DNA from: Bog-473 sp963755495 | GTDB lineage: Bacteria > Actinomycetota > Acidimicrobiia > Acidimicrobiales > RAAP-2 | Reading direction: 5' to 3' | Assembly (NCBI GenBank): GCA_963755495.1 | Contig: CAVWJS010000004.1 | Coordinates: 248,001 to 312,000, forward strand | DNA: 64,000 nucleotides | Shown here: positions 47,078-56,704 of the stretch, one piece after another | Numbering within the stretch: position 1 is the first letter of the stretch | Layout of the letters: every line of letters begins with the position of its first letter | The notes under the pieces: generated by a model | The model's database searches: none | Seen by the model: the letters and a program-made list of their open reading frames with translations, nothing else | Told to the model about the DNA's origin: nothing | Translations under genes and position numbers: made by a program

Positions 47078-48709
47078 ATGCCCGAAAGAGAAGCGGCGAT
47101 CGACCGTCGAGCCTTCCTGCGCCGCGCCGGCGTCGTTGCGGGCGGCATCGGCGCTACCGCTCTGGTCGGGGGTCTCGCCGCTGCCTGCTCGACCGACTCC
47201 GGCCACTCCCAAGCGGGTGGGACGACCACGTCGACCACGGCGAGCAGGACCGGGACAAAGGGCCGGGCCGCGCAGTGGAGCGTGTTGGCTGGAATGTTGA
47301 GCGGCAGCTTGGTGGTTCCTGGTGCTGCCTCCTACGCGAACGACTCCCTGCTCTTCAACGAGGTGCTCGCGCTCGCATCCGGCGGCCATCGCTTACTGCG
47401 CCACCGCGGCCGATGTGCAGCGTTGCGTGGCCTACGCCCGGGCCCACGGCGTACAAGTTGGCGGCTCGGTCGGGTGGTCACAGTTACGCCGGCTACTCGT
47501 CGTGCCCCGGACTGGTGATCGATGTCTCGTCCCTCAACGGGGTCTCGGTTCAACTCGGGATGCAACTGGCCACGGTCGGCGCTGGCGCGCAGCTGATCGA
47601 CATCTACAGCCAATTGGGGGCCTCTGGACTCCTCCTTCCGGGCGGCTCGTGTCCCACCGTCGGCATTGCCGGGCTGGCGCTCGGCGGAGGGATCGGTGTG
47701 TTCGGACGGGCGTACGGCATGACGTGCGACAACATCGCGTCGCTGCAGATCGTGACCGCCGACGGGTCGCTGCGCCGTTGCTCGCCCGCGCAGCAACGCG
47801 ACCTGTACTGGGCCAGCCGGGGCGGCGGAGGTGGCAACTTCGGGATCGTGACGTCGTTCACCTTCACCGTCCATCCGATCCCGAGCGTGACGCTGTTCAC
47901 ACTCGAGTGGCCCTGGGGCGAGGCCGCGACCGTGCTCGATGCGTGGCTGCGCTGGATTCCCACGGCGCCCAACGAGCTGTGGTCCAACTGCCAGCTGGCC
48001 TCGAACGGCACCGGCGGTGGGGGGTTCTTGAAGGTGACCGGGGTGTTCGCCGGATCGACGGCCGCCTGTTCGAGTGCCCTGGCTCCCTTGCTCTCCGCCG
48101 TCGGGGCGGCGCCGACGCTACCGATTCGTCGGGCCTGAGGACTACCTGCGGGCCATGATGATCGAGGCGGGGTGCGAGGGGTTGACGGTGGGCCAGTGCC
48201 ACCTGCCCACACGCAATCCAGGGCGGGACGTTGTCCCGCTCGGCCTTCACGGCGAAATCGACGTATCATCGAGCAAGCCGCTTCCTGCGTCGGGAACGGC
48301 GGCGATGATCGACGCAGTGGAGGCCCTGGGCAGCGAGGTGCCCGGGGTGGGGGGTGGCATCGTCTTCGACAGCTACGGGGGAGTCATCAGCCAGGTGGCC
48401 GCAGGCGACACGGCGTTCGTGCATCGCGACGCCATCGCGTGTGCCCAGTACTCCGTCACCTACGCCAGCGCGAGCCCGTCCGCCGACGGTCGTCGCCGCG
48501 CGCGCAAACTGGCTGGAGCAGACCCAGAGCGGCTTCGCTCCGTATGCGCAGGGCTCGTACCAGAACTACATCGATCCCACGCTGCCCAACTGGGCCGAGG
48601 CGTACTACGGAGCGAACTTGCCCCGGCTCAAGAAGGTGAAGAGGTCGTTACGACCCCGACGATGTCTTCCACTTCGCGCAGTCGATTCCCCTGCCGGCGC
48701 AGGCGATGA
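47078..48709 (+). CDS. Tat-exported FAD-linked oxidase (berberine-bridge-like), frameshifted
   Basis: The N-terminus holds a twin-arginine motif (DRRAFLRRAG), a hydrophobic stretch and a lipobox-like LAAAC, so it is exported and possibly lipid-anchored. Later segments show bicovalent FAD attachment: the His in ARSGGHSYAGYS and the Cys in GGSCPTVGIAG. GGGIGVFGRAYGMTCDNI and SRGGGGGNFGIVTSF follow. The C-terminal BBE domain has NYIDPTLPNWAEAYYG, RYDPDDVFHFAQSIP. Such enzymes oxidise sugars, alkaloids or alcohols with oxygen. The substrate is unknown. Shifts occur near 47365, 47455, 48115, 48500 and 48645, so the span is reconstructed. The stop should overlap the next ATG at 48706. Confidence 0.82.
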
Positions 48710-49136
48710 GCCTGCAGCAATCGATCACTGATCTCGGTTTCAAGGTCATGAGCTGCGAGTCCACCATGCCATCTTGCGTATTCAGCCGGGCAGGGTTTTG
48801 CGCACCGCCTTCGGGATGCCGGTGGTCGAGCTGCGTACTGTCGGGCGCAAGACGGGCCGGACCAGGACCACTGTGCTCACCGCACCGGTCCACGACGAGA
48901 CCGGGTCGTGCTGGTGGCGTCGAAGGGCGGCGACGACCGCGATCCCAGTGGTACGGCAACTGACGGCCAATCCCGACGTCGAGATCCTCATCGAGGGGGA
49001 GACCCGCAAGCTCCGGGCCCGCACCGCCTCGGCAGAGCGAGCGAACGGAGCTATGGCCGCAGATTGTCCGGGCCTACAAGGGCTATGGCGGCTACCAGGA
49101 CAAGACCGAGCGCACGATTCCCGTCGTCATCTGTGA
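48706..49136 (+). CDS. Ddn-like deazaflavin (F420)-dependent nitroreductase, frameshifted
   Basis: The sequence starts at ATG 48706 (SLQQSITDLGFKVM). After a shift it has RVLRTAFGMPVVELRTVGRKTGRTR, VVLVASKGGDDRDPQWYGNLTANPDVEI and KLRARTASAEE. It finishes near RTIPVVICEP. This is the signature of the Ddn/FqR family, split-barrel enzymes using F420H2 to reduce quinones or nitroaromatics. It should be about 140 residues. Shifts occur near 48755, 48905, 48950 and 49045, so the stop (49134-49136) is approximate. The overlap with the upstream oxidase suggests co-expression; a redox partnership is a guess. Confidence 0.78.
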
Positions 49137-49267
49137 GCCACGCCCCACCTGCGACAACGGCGAACGTGGCGCGGCCGGCCGGTGCGGCGCTGGGTCTTCT
49201 CCCAGGTCGGGCACTACAATGCGACTGATGACCGCCGGAGCCGCGCCACAAATGGTCAGGGAGTACA

Positions 49268-49696
49268 ATGCCACCGATGACCATGGAGCCGGCCGGCGCA
49301 GCGGGGGACGACGCCTTCGACCTCTCCATGGCCATCTCGTCGCTGCAGTCCAACAGCACGGACTCGCGCATCATGCTCAAACTGCTGGTGGCGCAGCTCT
49401 CCGACGTGCTGGGTGGCCGTATCTCGGTGGAGCGGGCCGGCGGGCGCTTCCGCAAGTCCGACGAGATCAAGTCCGTGCAGATCATCCTGGGGGACGACAC
49501 CCTGCGGGCCGATGTCGACGGCGCCACGGTACGGTGCAGTATCGGCCACGCCTCCGGGGGTATCCGCATCCGCAGCGAGCAGGTGGGAATGGACGCCTGG
49601 CTGACCCGCCTCCTCACCATTTTGCACAACGAAGCGTCCCACAGCGAGCAGACGCGGCTCGCCCTAGAGAACATTGTGATCGGAGAGTCGTCGTGA
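49268..49696 (+). CDS. Small protein leading the YbjQ-like gene run
   Basis: The 142-residue product is mixed alpha/beta: a helix (DAFDLSMAISSLQSNSTDSRIMLKLLVAQLSDVLGG), then SVERAGGRFRKSDEIKSVQIILGDDTLRADVDG and a final helix (AWLTRLLTILHNEASHSEQTRLALE). I do not recognise a named family. The GTGA overlap with the following gene (stop 49694-49696, start 49693) implies translational coupling. It may be an accessory subunit of the YbjQ-like proteins. The start could also be ATG 49277. Confidence 0.78.
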   Translation: MPPMTMEPAGAAGDDAFDLSMAISSLQSNSTDSRIMLKLLVAQLSDVLGGRISVERAGGRFRKSDEIKSVQIILGDDTLRADVDGATVRCSIGHASGGIRIRSEQVGMDAWLTRLLTILHNEASHSEQTRLALENIVIGESS

Positions 49697-50495
49697 CTCA
49701 GCCTCAGCCTCAGGATCTGCCCAAGGATGCCGCCCATCGACTCGAAGAGCTCGAACACGGGCTCTTCACCTCGGACCTGTCGGTCAACGAGTTCCTCCTG
49801 GTGAAGGAGGCCGGCTTCCACCCGCTCGGATTCGTTATGGGGTCGTCGATCTACCACATCGGCCTGCAGACTCGGAAGTGGGGAGAGAGCCAGGAGCTCA
49901 CCAAACTGACCGAAGCCATGTACACGGCCCGCGAGCTGGCCATGAACCGCATGGAAGAGGAGGCGGAGGAACTCGGTGCCGATGGGGTGGTCGGAGTCCG
50001 TCTCGACGTCAACTACTACGAGTGGGGCAACGACTCGGCCGAGTTCATCGCCTTCGGCACCGCGGTCAAGGCCGAGGACGGCAACTCCTACCGCAACGCG
50101 CAGGGGAAGCCCTTCACCTCCGATCTCTCGGGTCAGGACTTCTGGACGCTCATGCAGACCGGGCCACGTGCCCCAGGGTCTGGTGATGGGGACCTGCGTC
50201 TACCACATCGCCCATCGCAAGCTCACCCAGGCGCTGGGCTCGGTCGGGCCAGAACGTGGAGCTGCCGAACTTCACCCAGGCGCTCTACGAGGCGCGGGAG
50301 CTGGCCATGACCCGCATGCAGGACGAGGCCGGCCAGCTCAACGCCAGCGGCATCGTGGGCGTGCGGCTCGAGGAGAAGTCGCACCAGTGGGGCTCGCACA
50401 CCATCGAGTTCCTGGCCCTGGGCACGGCGGTGACCAAGACGACCGGTGAGGTCACGCTGCCCAAGCCGATCACCATCATCTCGCTCGACAACTGA
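49693..50495 (+). CDS. Tandem YbjQ-like (heavy-metal-binding family) protein, two domains
   Basis: About 267 residues with two related modules. Module 1 (residues about 24-135) reads FTSDLSVNEFLLVKEAGFHPLGFVMGSSIYHI, AMYTARELAMNRMEEEAEELGADGVVGVRLDV, EFIAFGTAV. Module 2 (about 140-255) reads FTSDLSGQDFWTLM, ALYEARELAMTRMQDEAGQL and EFLALGTAV. The central helix plus GADGVVGVR is the hallmark of the YbjQ/heavy-metal-binding family. E. coli YbjQ is thought to form a ring-like oligomer. Metal binding is not shown here, as there are no conserved Cys or His clusters. One shift lies near 50165 and one near 50250. The stop overlaps the next start as TGATG. Confidence 0.75.
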
Positions 50496-51408
50496 TGAGC
50501 GACCGGCGCTCGCCGACCTTCCCGAAGCGGCCGTTCGCCGCCTCGAGTCGTCCGCCGTTCTCCTCGGGCCTCACGGTGCCCGACTTCGCGGCCTGCCTCG
50601 ATCTCGGGCTGCAGCCGGTCGGGCTCGGTGCAGGGATTCTGCGTCATGCGGTGGGGCTGGTACGGGGCGGGCTCGGGCTACATGCGCGGGCATCAACCCG
50701 TATCGCAGCGGGGGCGCAGAACAACGGTGCCTACGTCGAGACGTATCGCTGCCCCCACGGGTTCGTGTCGAACGAGCACCGCATGTGGGGCCAGAACCTG
50801 GAGCAGACCTGGGTCGAAGAGGCATGGTCGCGAGGGATACGGATCGGCCTACAGCCGGATGCTGGAAGAGGCCACAGTCGATCGGCGCCCACGGCGTGAT
50901 CGGCGTGGTCGACCGCGTGACCAACCTGGCGGACACGGGAACGACCGAATTCCATTTCCTGGGCACCGCGGTCAAGGTCGAGGACGGTCCGCCCCCGCCG
51001 GCGGGGTGCCGTGGACCACCTACCTGGCGGGCCAGCGGCTGACCAAGTCGATCGAGGCCGGGTTCATGCCTGTGGGCGTGGTGGCCACCATGGCCTCGGT
51101 GCGGGTGTGGGCCTACTGCATGACCGAGTACCTGATGGAGGGGAGCCGGGGTTGGGGCGGTCCCACGTCGCCCTACGAGGTCGAGCAGGTGAGCAAGGCG
51201 CACATGGCCGTGCGACAGCTGGCCCGCAAGCACGTGCGCCAGCAGCTCTCGGGCGACACTGTTGCACGGCGCCCGGATCGAGGTGGTCAAGCGCGAGCTG
51301 TCCCAGGGCGACGAGGTCATCGACTGCACCCTGCGGGGAAATCGCATGCGCCGCTTCAAGGACTTCGACGTCGTGCCGCCGCCCCGGCCCACGGTGCGGC
51401 TCACATGA
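50495..51408 (+). CDS. Second tandem YbjQ-like protein, two divergent domains, frameshifted
   Basis: ATG 50495 overlaps the previous stop. Module 1 contains FSSGLTVPDFAACLDLGLQPVGL, an inserted loop with YRCPHGFVSNEHRMWGQNLEQTW and YSRMLEEATVIGAHGVIGVVDRV, ending EFHFLGTAVKV. Module 2 begins TTYLAGQRLTKSIEAGFMPVGVVATM and ends EVIDCTLRGNRMRRFKDFD. It lacks the usual GTAV end, so it is the most divergent copy. Breaks near 50625, 50680, 50835, 50880, 51010, 51260 and 51345 make the exact sequence uncertain. The stop TGA (51406-51408) overlaps the next ATG (51405) as ATGA. The large insertion in module 1 is absent from the other copies. Confidence 0.66.
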
Positions 51409-52248
51409 GCGACGGCGCGGCGATCGACGCCAGGGCCGAGATGCTGAGCGGGGCCAAGTCGCTCGCCACCGCTGCGCCGCCCTCCACGGACGCGGGGCGT
51501 GACCTCCGACCTCTCCATCGACGAGGCGCTGCTCCTGCACGGGGCCGGCTGGGAGCCGGTCGATCTGGTCTGTGGCGTCTCGGTCGTCTCCGTGCCCGTC
51601 GGAGTGTGGAACTGGGGGCAAGGGGAGATCGTCGTCGCCTCGGTGGCCCACAACGCTGCCGTCAAGGGGGCGTCGGAGCAGCTCAGGGACGAGTGCATCA
51701 AGGTCGCACGGCCACGGCGTGGTGGGGGTGCGGGTCGAGGTCGAGGTGCGCACGCACCACATCGACGTGGAACTGATCGGGACGGCCGTACGTCCGCTCG
51801 ACGGCGGGGCCCATCCCGGCAGCCCCGTTCGTGTCCGATCTCTCGGCCCGTGACTTCACCTTGCTCAAGGGCGCCGGATGGCTGCCCGTGGGCCTGGCCT
51901 TCGGCGCCAGTTTTGCCTATGCCCCCCGCCGGTCGGCTGGGGACGCGATGAAGCAGAAGACGCAGAACATCGAGCTCACCAACTTCACCGAAGCCATGTA
52001 TTCGGCTCGGGAGTCAGCCATGGAGCGGATGCAGCGTTCCGCCCTCGACGTGGGCGGTCAGGGCGTCGTCCAGGTGAAGGTGACGGAGGGTCCGATGCAC
52101 TTCGCCCGTCACGCCGTCGGCTTCACCGCCTGGGGCACGGCCGTGCGCCTGGTCGCCGAGTCGCACCAGTTCGTGCAGCCCCGACGTGATCCTCCCGCTC
52201 GACGACGCCGTGGTGACCTTCGAGGCCCAGAGCCTCCGGGGAGAGTAG
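51405..52248 (+). CDS. Third tandem YbjQ-like protein, two domains, frameshifted
   Basis: About 280 residues. Module 1 reads VTSDLSIDEALLLHGAGWEPVDLVCGVSVVSV, then GHGVVGVRVEVEVRTHHIDVELIGTAVRP. Module 2 reads FVSDLSARDFTLLKGAGWLPVGLAFGASFAY, TEAMYSARESAMERMQRSALDVGGQGVVQVKV and FTAWGTAVRLV, followed by DVILPLDDAVVTFEAQSLRGE at the end. Each module has the same SDLS-G-P-x-G frame as in the two upstream genes. Shifts occur near 51500, 51705, 51830 and 52190. It ends 3 bases from the convergent DUF4190 gene, which closes the operon. Confidence 0.72.
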
Positions 52249-52251
52249 GTA

Positions 52252-52710
52252 TCAGTTCACCCGGCAGTTAGATCGACCGGTATCGCCAACACAGGAGTGC
52301 AGGTGTCCGAAGGCGGCGATCAGGATCAGGATCACGAAGAAAATCCCAATGAGACTGAAGCCCACGATGATCCCCGCGAGTGCTAAGCCGCTCCCACCCA
52401 GTGCTCCCTGTGCTCGTTTGATACGCCCTCGAGAGACGAACCCGAAAATGATGCCGAGGACGCACGGCAGTCCAAAGAAAAAGGGAATGATGCCGACGCA
52501 GGAGCAAATGAGCGAGGCGACCGCAAGCCCATTGGTTTGAGTGGCGGGAACTCGAACCCATGCCACCCCCGGCGGCTGGGATGGCCCACTTGGGTAGGAC
52601 AATGGGTTCGGTGCAACCATTTGTGGCTGAGGTCCGGTCCAGGCTTCAGGTGGATACCACTTACCGTCGGAGGCTAACCACCATCCATGACCTTGTGATG
52701 TGTTGCTCAT
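52252..52710 (-). CDS. DUF4190 membrane protein with N-terminal GWW/WYPPE motif
   Basis: An intact 152-residue protein. The N-terminus GWWLASDGKWYPPEAW is a short recognition module common at the start of actinobacterial membrane proteins. A Pro/Ser-rich linker is followed by two membrane helices (LAVASLICSCVGIIPFFFGLPCVLGIIFGFVS and LALAGIIVGFSLIGIFFVILILIAAFG), the usual DUF4190 arrangement, with the ISRGRIKRAQG loop between them. The C-terminus carries two Cys. Its function is unknown. The ATG is at 52710. It ends head-on to the YbjQ-like operon with a 3-base gap. Confidence 0.88.
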   Translation of the reverse strand: MSNTSQGHGWWLASDGKWYPPEAWTGPQPQMVAPNPLSYPSGPSQPPGVAWVRVPATQTNGLAVASLICSCVGIIPFFFGLPCVLGIIFGFVSRGRIKRAQGALGGSGLALAGIIVGFSLIGIFFVILILIAAFGHLHSCVGDTGRSNCRVN

Positions 52711-52812
52711 GCCTCCGCCATATCCGCTCTCCCCGCCAATCCCCGGTCACCTCATCGCGTGGTTGGAGGAGCTTAAGCCGCGACACGTTGTCGGCGCCCC
52801 TTTGTCGGAGGG

Positions 52813-53043
52813 TCAGGCCAGATAGGGACAGTGCCGGCACCCGGAATGGCAGCAACTGCCTCTCGCCATCAGATACGCGGCCGTGAGCACCATCAGCCCC
52901 GTGGCGGGATCAACATAACTCGTCGATCCCTGGCGAAGTGCGGCTGTATGTGCAACGAGAATCTCTTGGTATTCGGGGTGCGTGGGGGACAGCCGGTCCT
53001 CGTGGGGCAGTGTGAGCGGACGCTTGGCTATCGGCTCAGCCAT
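52813..53043 (-). CDS. DUF5522-like small cysteine protein
   Basis: A 76-residue protein ending with CCHSGCRHCPYLA. The CC-x2-GCRHCPY motif of DUF5522 may bind iron-sulfur or zinc. Upstream is ILVAHTAALRQGSTSYVDPATGLMVLTAAYLMARG. The ATG at 53043 is chosen from the compact MAEPIAKR start. The frame is open further upstream but reads low-quality Pro/Arg-rich sequence. Function is unknown; the family is sometimes found near tRNA or nucleic acid genes. Its neighbour is the HU gene, reading the same way, 67 bases upstream. Confidence 0.78.
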   Translation of the reverse strand: MAEPIAKRPLTLPHEDRLSPTHPEYQEILVAHTAALRQGSTSYVDPATGLMVLTAAYLMARGSCCHSGCRHCPYLA

Positions 53044-53110
53044 ACGGTCCGATTCGCCGCCCCCGGCTGGCCAATTTGCGGCAGGCCGGGGGCGGCAAGG
53101 AGTCAGCCGA

Positions 53111-53669
53111 TCAGCGAGCTCGCTTGACGGCCTTCTTGGCCGGAGCGGCACGACGGACGACCTTCTTTGCCACTGGAGCCTTCTTGGCCGGCGGCACGAC
53201 GGACGACCTTCTTCGCAACGGGGCCTTCTTGGCGGGCGGCACGACGGACGACCTTCTTCGCAACGGGCGCTTTCTTGGCGGGCGCCTTGGCGACAGTGGC
53301 CCTGACCGGAGCGACGGTGGCCGACTTGCCGGCAGCGGCGACCGCGGTGGGATCAATCGGGTAGGCGCCCTTCTTCAATTTGGGGGCCGTGGACGGGGCC
53401 AGTACGGCATCCTTGAATGCCTTCACCGGCGTGATGCGAGCCTTCTTGGATGCCTTGATCCGAATCGTCTCTCCCGTGGCGGGATTGCGACCCATGCGGG
53501 CAGCCCGGTCGACCTTGACGAATTTGGCGAAACCGGGAATCGACACCGGCTCACCCTTCGACACGACGGCGGTGACAACTTCGGTGAATCCATCAAGGAC
53601 TGCTGCCACCGTCTTCAGTTCGATATCGGCTTGCACGGCTACGGACTTTGCTAGTTCTCGTTTGTTCAT
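53111..53669 (-). CDS. hup: HU-family nucleoid protein with Lys/Ala-rich C-terminal tail
   Basis: The N-terminal 95 residues are a DNABII protein: NKRELAKSVAVQADIELKTVA and VSIPGFAKFVKVDRAARMGRNPATGETI, with the DNA-binding arm motif GRNPATGETIRIKASKK. It coats and bends chromosomal DNA. The tail (about 80 residues) has repeats of KKAPVAKKVVRRAA, typical of actinobacterial HU, where the basic tail binds DNA without sequence specificity. Shifts at the 45-base repeats (near 53195 and 53240) break the frame; the normal end VVRRAAPAKKAVKRAR stops at 53111. ATG 53669 is the start. It is an essential nucleoid gene in Actinobacteria. Confidence 0.88.
53149..53284 (-). repeat. 45-46-base coding repeats in the hup tail
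   Basis: Three copies begin (plus strand) at 53149, 53195 and 53240 with CACGACGGACGACCTTCTT. The spacing of 46, then 45 bases shows that one copy carries an extra base, which causes the frameshift. Each unit encodes about 15 residues of the basic tail. Confidence 0.85.
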
Positions 53670-54272
53670 GCGCACATTCTTGCTGAACGGAGCACCGTTA
53701 TGCACGCTCTGAAGCGAAAAGTTTCTATTTCAGCCTTGAAATTCGGCTGCTTTGGCGTTTGGTTCGGCGTCGGCAAGACGATTTTTCGCACTTTGGCGTT
53801 GATTCGCCGAATCCGTCGTGGCGTTTCTGGTCTGCGAGGTCGTATGAATTAGGCGCTTGTGCGAGTGGAATTTGGGTGAGACCGGCAAATCCTGCGCCCG
53901 AGATGACGAGATGACGAGTCCGTCACACTGTTGATTTCGCTTCTCCCGCGACGCCCTCACCCGGTCGAGGTATACGACCGAGGCCAACCGTGAAGTGCCG
54001 CGTTAGCCGCAGAAATTATGAGCCGGCGGATTCCGATCGCCAGCGCATCGATGACCGCCATGAGCCAGCGGGAAAGAGCGACATCTTCGGAATAGCATCT
54101 CGTTGCACGGTCATCGGGGTCCGTTTGCAGGCGGAGGGCCTGCGTGGGGCCTGGCGGCTGTCGAGGTGTGAGAAGTCACAAGGAAGAAGTTGACTAAATC
54201 CGTCAGCTTTGTGAAGATCATGCTCCCGGGTGCTGCTCCCAACGCTCGGGCCAAACCGAAGGAGACGACTCC
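53670..54272. other. Intergenic region between hup and metY
   Basis: About 600 bases are free of convincing genes. It is the divergent regulatory region for hup (minus) and metY (plus). Near metY, TTGACT (54190-54195) has a 17-base spacer to GAAGAT, a weak promoter candidate. GAAGGAG at 54260-54266 is the metY ribosome site. I looked for a SAM riboswitch, common before metY, but could not identify its conserved core. Short reading frames at 53730-53987 and 53990-54193 look non-coding. Confidence 0.45.
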
Positions 54273-55571
54273 ATGTCCGACTGGGGTTTTGAAACTCGCC
54301 AAATCCATGCTGGCGCCGCACCCGACCCGACGACCGGGGCCCGTGCCGTCCCGATCTACCAGACCACCAGCTACACGTTCCGGGACACCGCGCACGCGGC
54401 CGCCCTCTTCGGGCTGGAAGAGCTGGGCAACATCTACACGAGGATCATGAATCCCACGCAGGCGGTTTTCGAGGAACGGGTGGCGTCTCTCGAAGGTGGT
54501 GTGGCCGGGCTCGCCGTGGCGAGTGGGCAGGCAGCGGAGACCCTGGCGCTGCTCAACCTGGCGGAGAATGGGGGTCACATCGTGTCGTCCGCTTCTTTGT
54601 ACGGCGGAACCTACAACCTGTTCCATTACACCTTGCCGAAGCTGGGAATCGAGACGACCTTCGTCGCCGACCCCGATGATCTCAACGAGTGGCGTGCCGC
54701 CATCCGCCCGAATACCAAGGCCTTCTATGCCGAAACGCTCGGGAACCCGAAGGGCGACGTGCTCGATTTCGAGGGTGTGTCGGGCCTTGCGCACGAGAGC
54801 GGGATCCCTCTCGTGGTGGACAACACCCTTGCGACGCCGTATCTGGCACAGCCGCTGCAGCACGGTGCCGATATCGTCGTGCATTCTGCGACAAAATTCA
54901 TCGGCGGACACGGCACGTCGATCGGCGGCGTCATCGTGGACGGGGGGACATTCAACTACGAGGAAAGTGGTCGGTTCCCCGCATTCACGGAGCCGGATCC
55001 CAGCTACCACGGCCTCATATTCGGACAGCTTCCCGAAGCACTTTTCCCGGCGCGCTACGTCCTCAAGGTACGGCTGCAGTATCTGCGCGACATCGGGGCG
55101 TCGATTGCCCCGCTCAACTCGTTCCTCTTCTTGCAGGGGCTCGAGACCTTGAGCCTGCGCATGGAGAGGCATGTGCAGAACGCGAAGGCGGTGGCCGAAT
55201 GGCTCGAAGCCAGAGATGAGGTGTCATGGGTGGCGTACCCGGGATTGGCATCGAGCCGGTGGCACGAGCGACAGCTGCGCTACCTGCCCAAGGGCGGCGG
55301 CTCCATCATCGCTTTCGGCATCGCCGGCGGAGCTGACGCCGGCCGGAAATTCATCGAAAGCCTGGAACTCTTCAGCCACCTCGCCAACGTGGGAGACGTG
55401 CGAAGCCTGGCGATTCACCCGGCCTCGACGACGCATTCCCAGTTGACCGAGGCGGAGCAGACCACAACCGGTGTGACACCGGACCTCGTCCGGTTGTCGG
55501 TGGGACTCGAGTCCATTGAGGACATCCTCGCTGATCTTGACGCTGGGTTCCGAGCCGCCAAGGGAGCATGA
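54273..55571 (+). CDS. metY: O-acetylhomoserine aminocarboxypropyltransferase (sulfhydrylase)
   Basis: A 432-residue PLP enzyme that makes homocysteine from O-acetylhomoserine and sulfide. Family signatures: FETRQIHAGAAPDPTTGAR, PIYQTTSYTF, NIYTRIMNPTQAVFEERVA, LFAVASGQ-like LAVASGQAAETLALL, VVDNTLATPYL and the PLP lysine in HSATKFIGGHG (Lys208). The length and the sequence ETLGNPKGDVLDFEG fit MetY rather than MetB/MetZ. An upstream GAAGGAG supports the ATG at 54273. It overlaps metX by ATGA (55568-55571), forming the direct sulfhydrylation pathway. Confidence 0.94.
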   Translation: MSDWGFETRQIHAGAAPDPTTGARAVPIYQTTSYTFRDTAHAAALFGLEELGNIYTRIMNPTQAVFEERVASLEGGVAGLAVASGQAAETLALLNLAENGGHIVSSASLYGGTYNLFHYTLPKLGIETTFVADPDDLNEWRAAIRPNTKAFYAETLGNPKGDVLDFEGVSGLAHESGIPLVVDNTLATPYLAQPLQHGADIVVHSATKFIGGHGTSIGGVIVDGGTFNYEESGRFPAFTEPDPSYHGLIFGQLPEALFPARYVLKVRLQYLRDIGASIAPLNSFLFLQGLETLSLRMERHVQNAKAVAEWLEARDEVSWVAYPGLASSRWHERQLRYLPKGGGSIIAFGIAGGADAGRKFIESLELFSHLANVGDVRSLAIHPASTTHSQLTEAEQTTTGVTPDLVRLSVGLESIEDILADLDAGFRAAKGA

Positions 55572-56701
55572 CGCAGGAGCCTCCTGCTGGCGTTTGGCTG
55601 CCCGGAAGTGATCCGGGTCGGCGGCAGTTCGCGCAACTTTGCGGTGAGGCCAATCGTGGTCTCGCGCTCGAGGGCGGCGGTCTTCTTCCCGAGGTCACAG
55701 TGGCTTACGAAACGTGGGGCACTCCCAACGCGCAGCGGAGCAACGCCGTGCTGGTGCTGCACGCCCTGACGGGAGATTCTCATGCGGCAGGGCCGGCTGG
55801 GCCCGGCCATGCGACGCCCGGTTGGTGGGAGGGGATGATTGGGCCGGGTGCGGCCATCGACACGGATCGCTACTTCGTCGTGTGCCCGAACGTACTCGGC
55901 GGCTGCCAAGGGACGACCGGCCCATCCTCGCGAGGCCCCGATGGGGCGCACTACGGGTCTCAGTTCCCTCTGATCACGATTCGCGATCAGGTCGAGGCGG
56001 AAGTCGGACTGGCCGATGTGCTCGGCATTGACACGTGGGCATGCGTGGTCGGGGGCTCGATGGGCGGGATGCGAGTCCTGGAGTGGTGTGTTGGCCATCC
56101 GGAGCGGGTTCGTCGCGCCGTGGTGCTCGCGGTCGGGGCTGGCGCGACCGCAGATCAGATCGCGCTGTGCTCCCTGCAGATCCGCGCCATACGCCATGAC
56201 CCGGCATTTGCCGGAGGCGACTACTACGCGAGCGGCGTCCGCCCAGTGGACGGCCTCGCCCTCGCACGAGGGATCGGCCAGGTGAGTTACCGGACGGCTG
56301 CAGAATTCGAGAGTCGATTCGGCCATCGCCCGCAAGCCGAGGAGGATCCTCTCAAGGGCGGCCGCTACGCGGTGGAGTCCTACCTTCAGCACCACGGGGA
56401 CAAGCTGGCAGAGCGCTTTGACGCCAACTCCTATGTCGTGCTGAGCGAGGCGATGAATCACCATGACGTTGGTCGAGGTCGAGGTGGCATCGAGCGGGCG
56501 CTGCGCAGCGTGCAAGCCGAGGTGACCGTGGCCGGGATCGCCTCCGACCGCCTCTACCCCCTCGAGCTCCAACAAGAGTTGGGGCAGCTCCTTCCCGGAA
56601 CCCGATCGGTGGCCGTCGTCGAGTCGCGCTTCGGCCACGACGGTTTCCTCCTCGAGGTAGAACAGATCAGCCGGATCGTGGTGGCCGCTCTGGGCTCGTA
56701 A
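55568..56701 (+). CDS. metX: Homoserine O-acetyltransferase
   Basis: A 377-residue alpha/beta-hydrolase enzyme that acetylates homoserine, supplying MetY. The nucleophile elbow GGSMGGMRVLEW has Ser164. SDRLYPLELQQELG contains the Asp and RFGHDGFLLE the His of the triad. VAYETWGTPNAQRSNAVLVLHALTGDSHAAGP near the N-terminus and NVLGGCQGTTGPSS complete the signature. It follows metY by translational coupling. Acetyl rather than succinyl specificity is the usual assignment, but cannot be read directly here. Confidence 0.94.
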   Translation: MTQEPPAGVWLPGSDPGRRQFAQLCGEANRGLALEGGGLLPEVTVAYETWGTPNAQRSNAVLVLHALTGDSHAAGPAGPGHATPGWWEGMIGPGAAIDTDRYFVVCPNVLGGCQGTTGPSSRGPDGAHYGSQFPLITIRDQVEAEVGLADVLGIDTWACVVGGSMGGMRVLEWCVGHPERVRRAVVLAVGAGATADQIALCSLQIRAIRHDPAFAGGDYYASGVRPVDGLALARGIGQVSYRTAAEFESRFGHRPQAEEDPLKGGRYAVESYLQHHGDKLAERFDANSYVVLSEAMNHHDVGRGRGGIERALRSVQAEVTVAGIASDRLYPLELQQELGQLLPGTRSVAVVESRFGHDGFLLEVEQISRIVVAALGS

Positions 56702-56704
56702 CTC

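Noticed and set aside
53730..53987. An 85-residue minus-strand frame near hup
   Set aside because: Composition is low in hydrophobic order, no ribosome site and no family pattern; probably the hup upstream region.
53990..54272. SAM riboswitch upstream of metY
   Set aside because: The conserved cores of SAM-I and SAM-IV classes were not recognisable by eye; a covariance search would decide.
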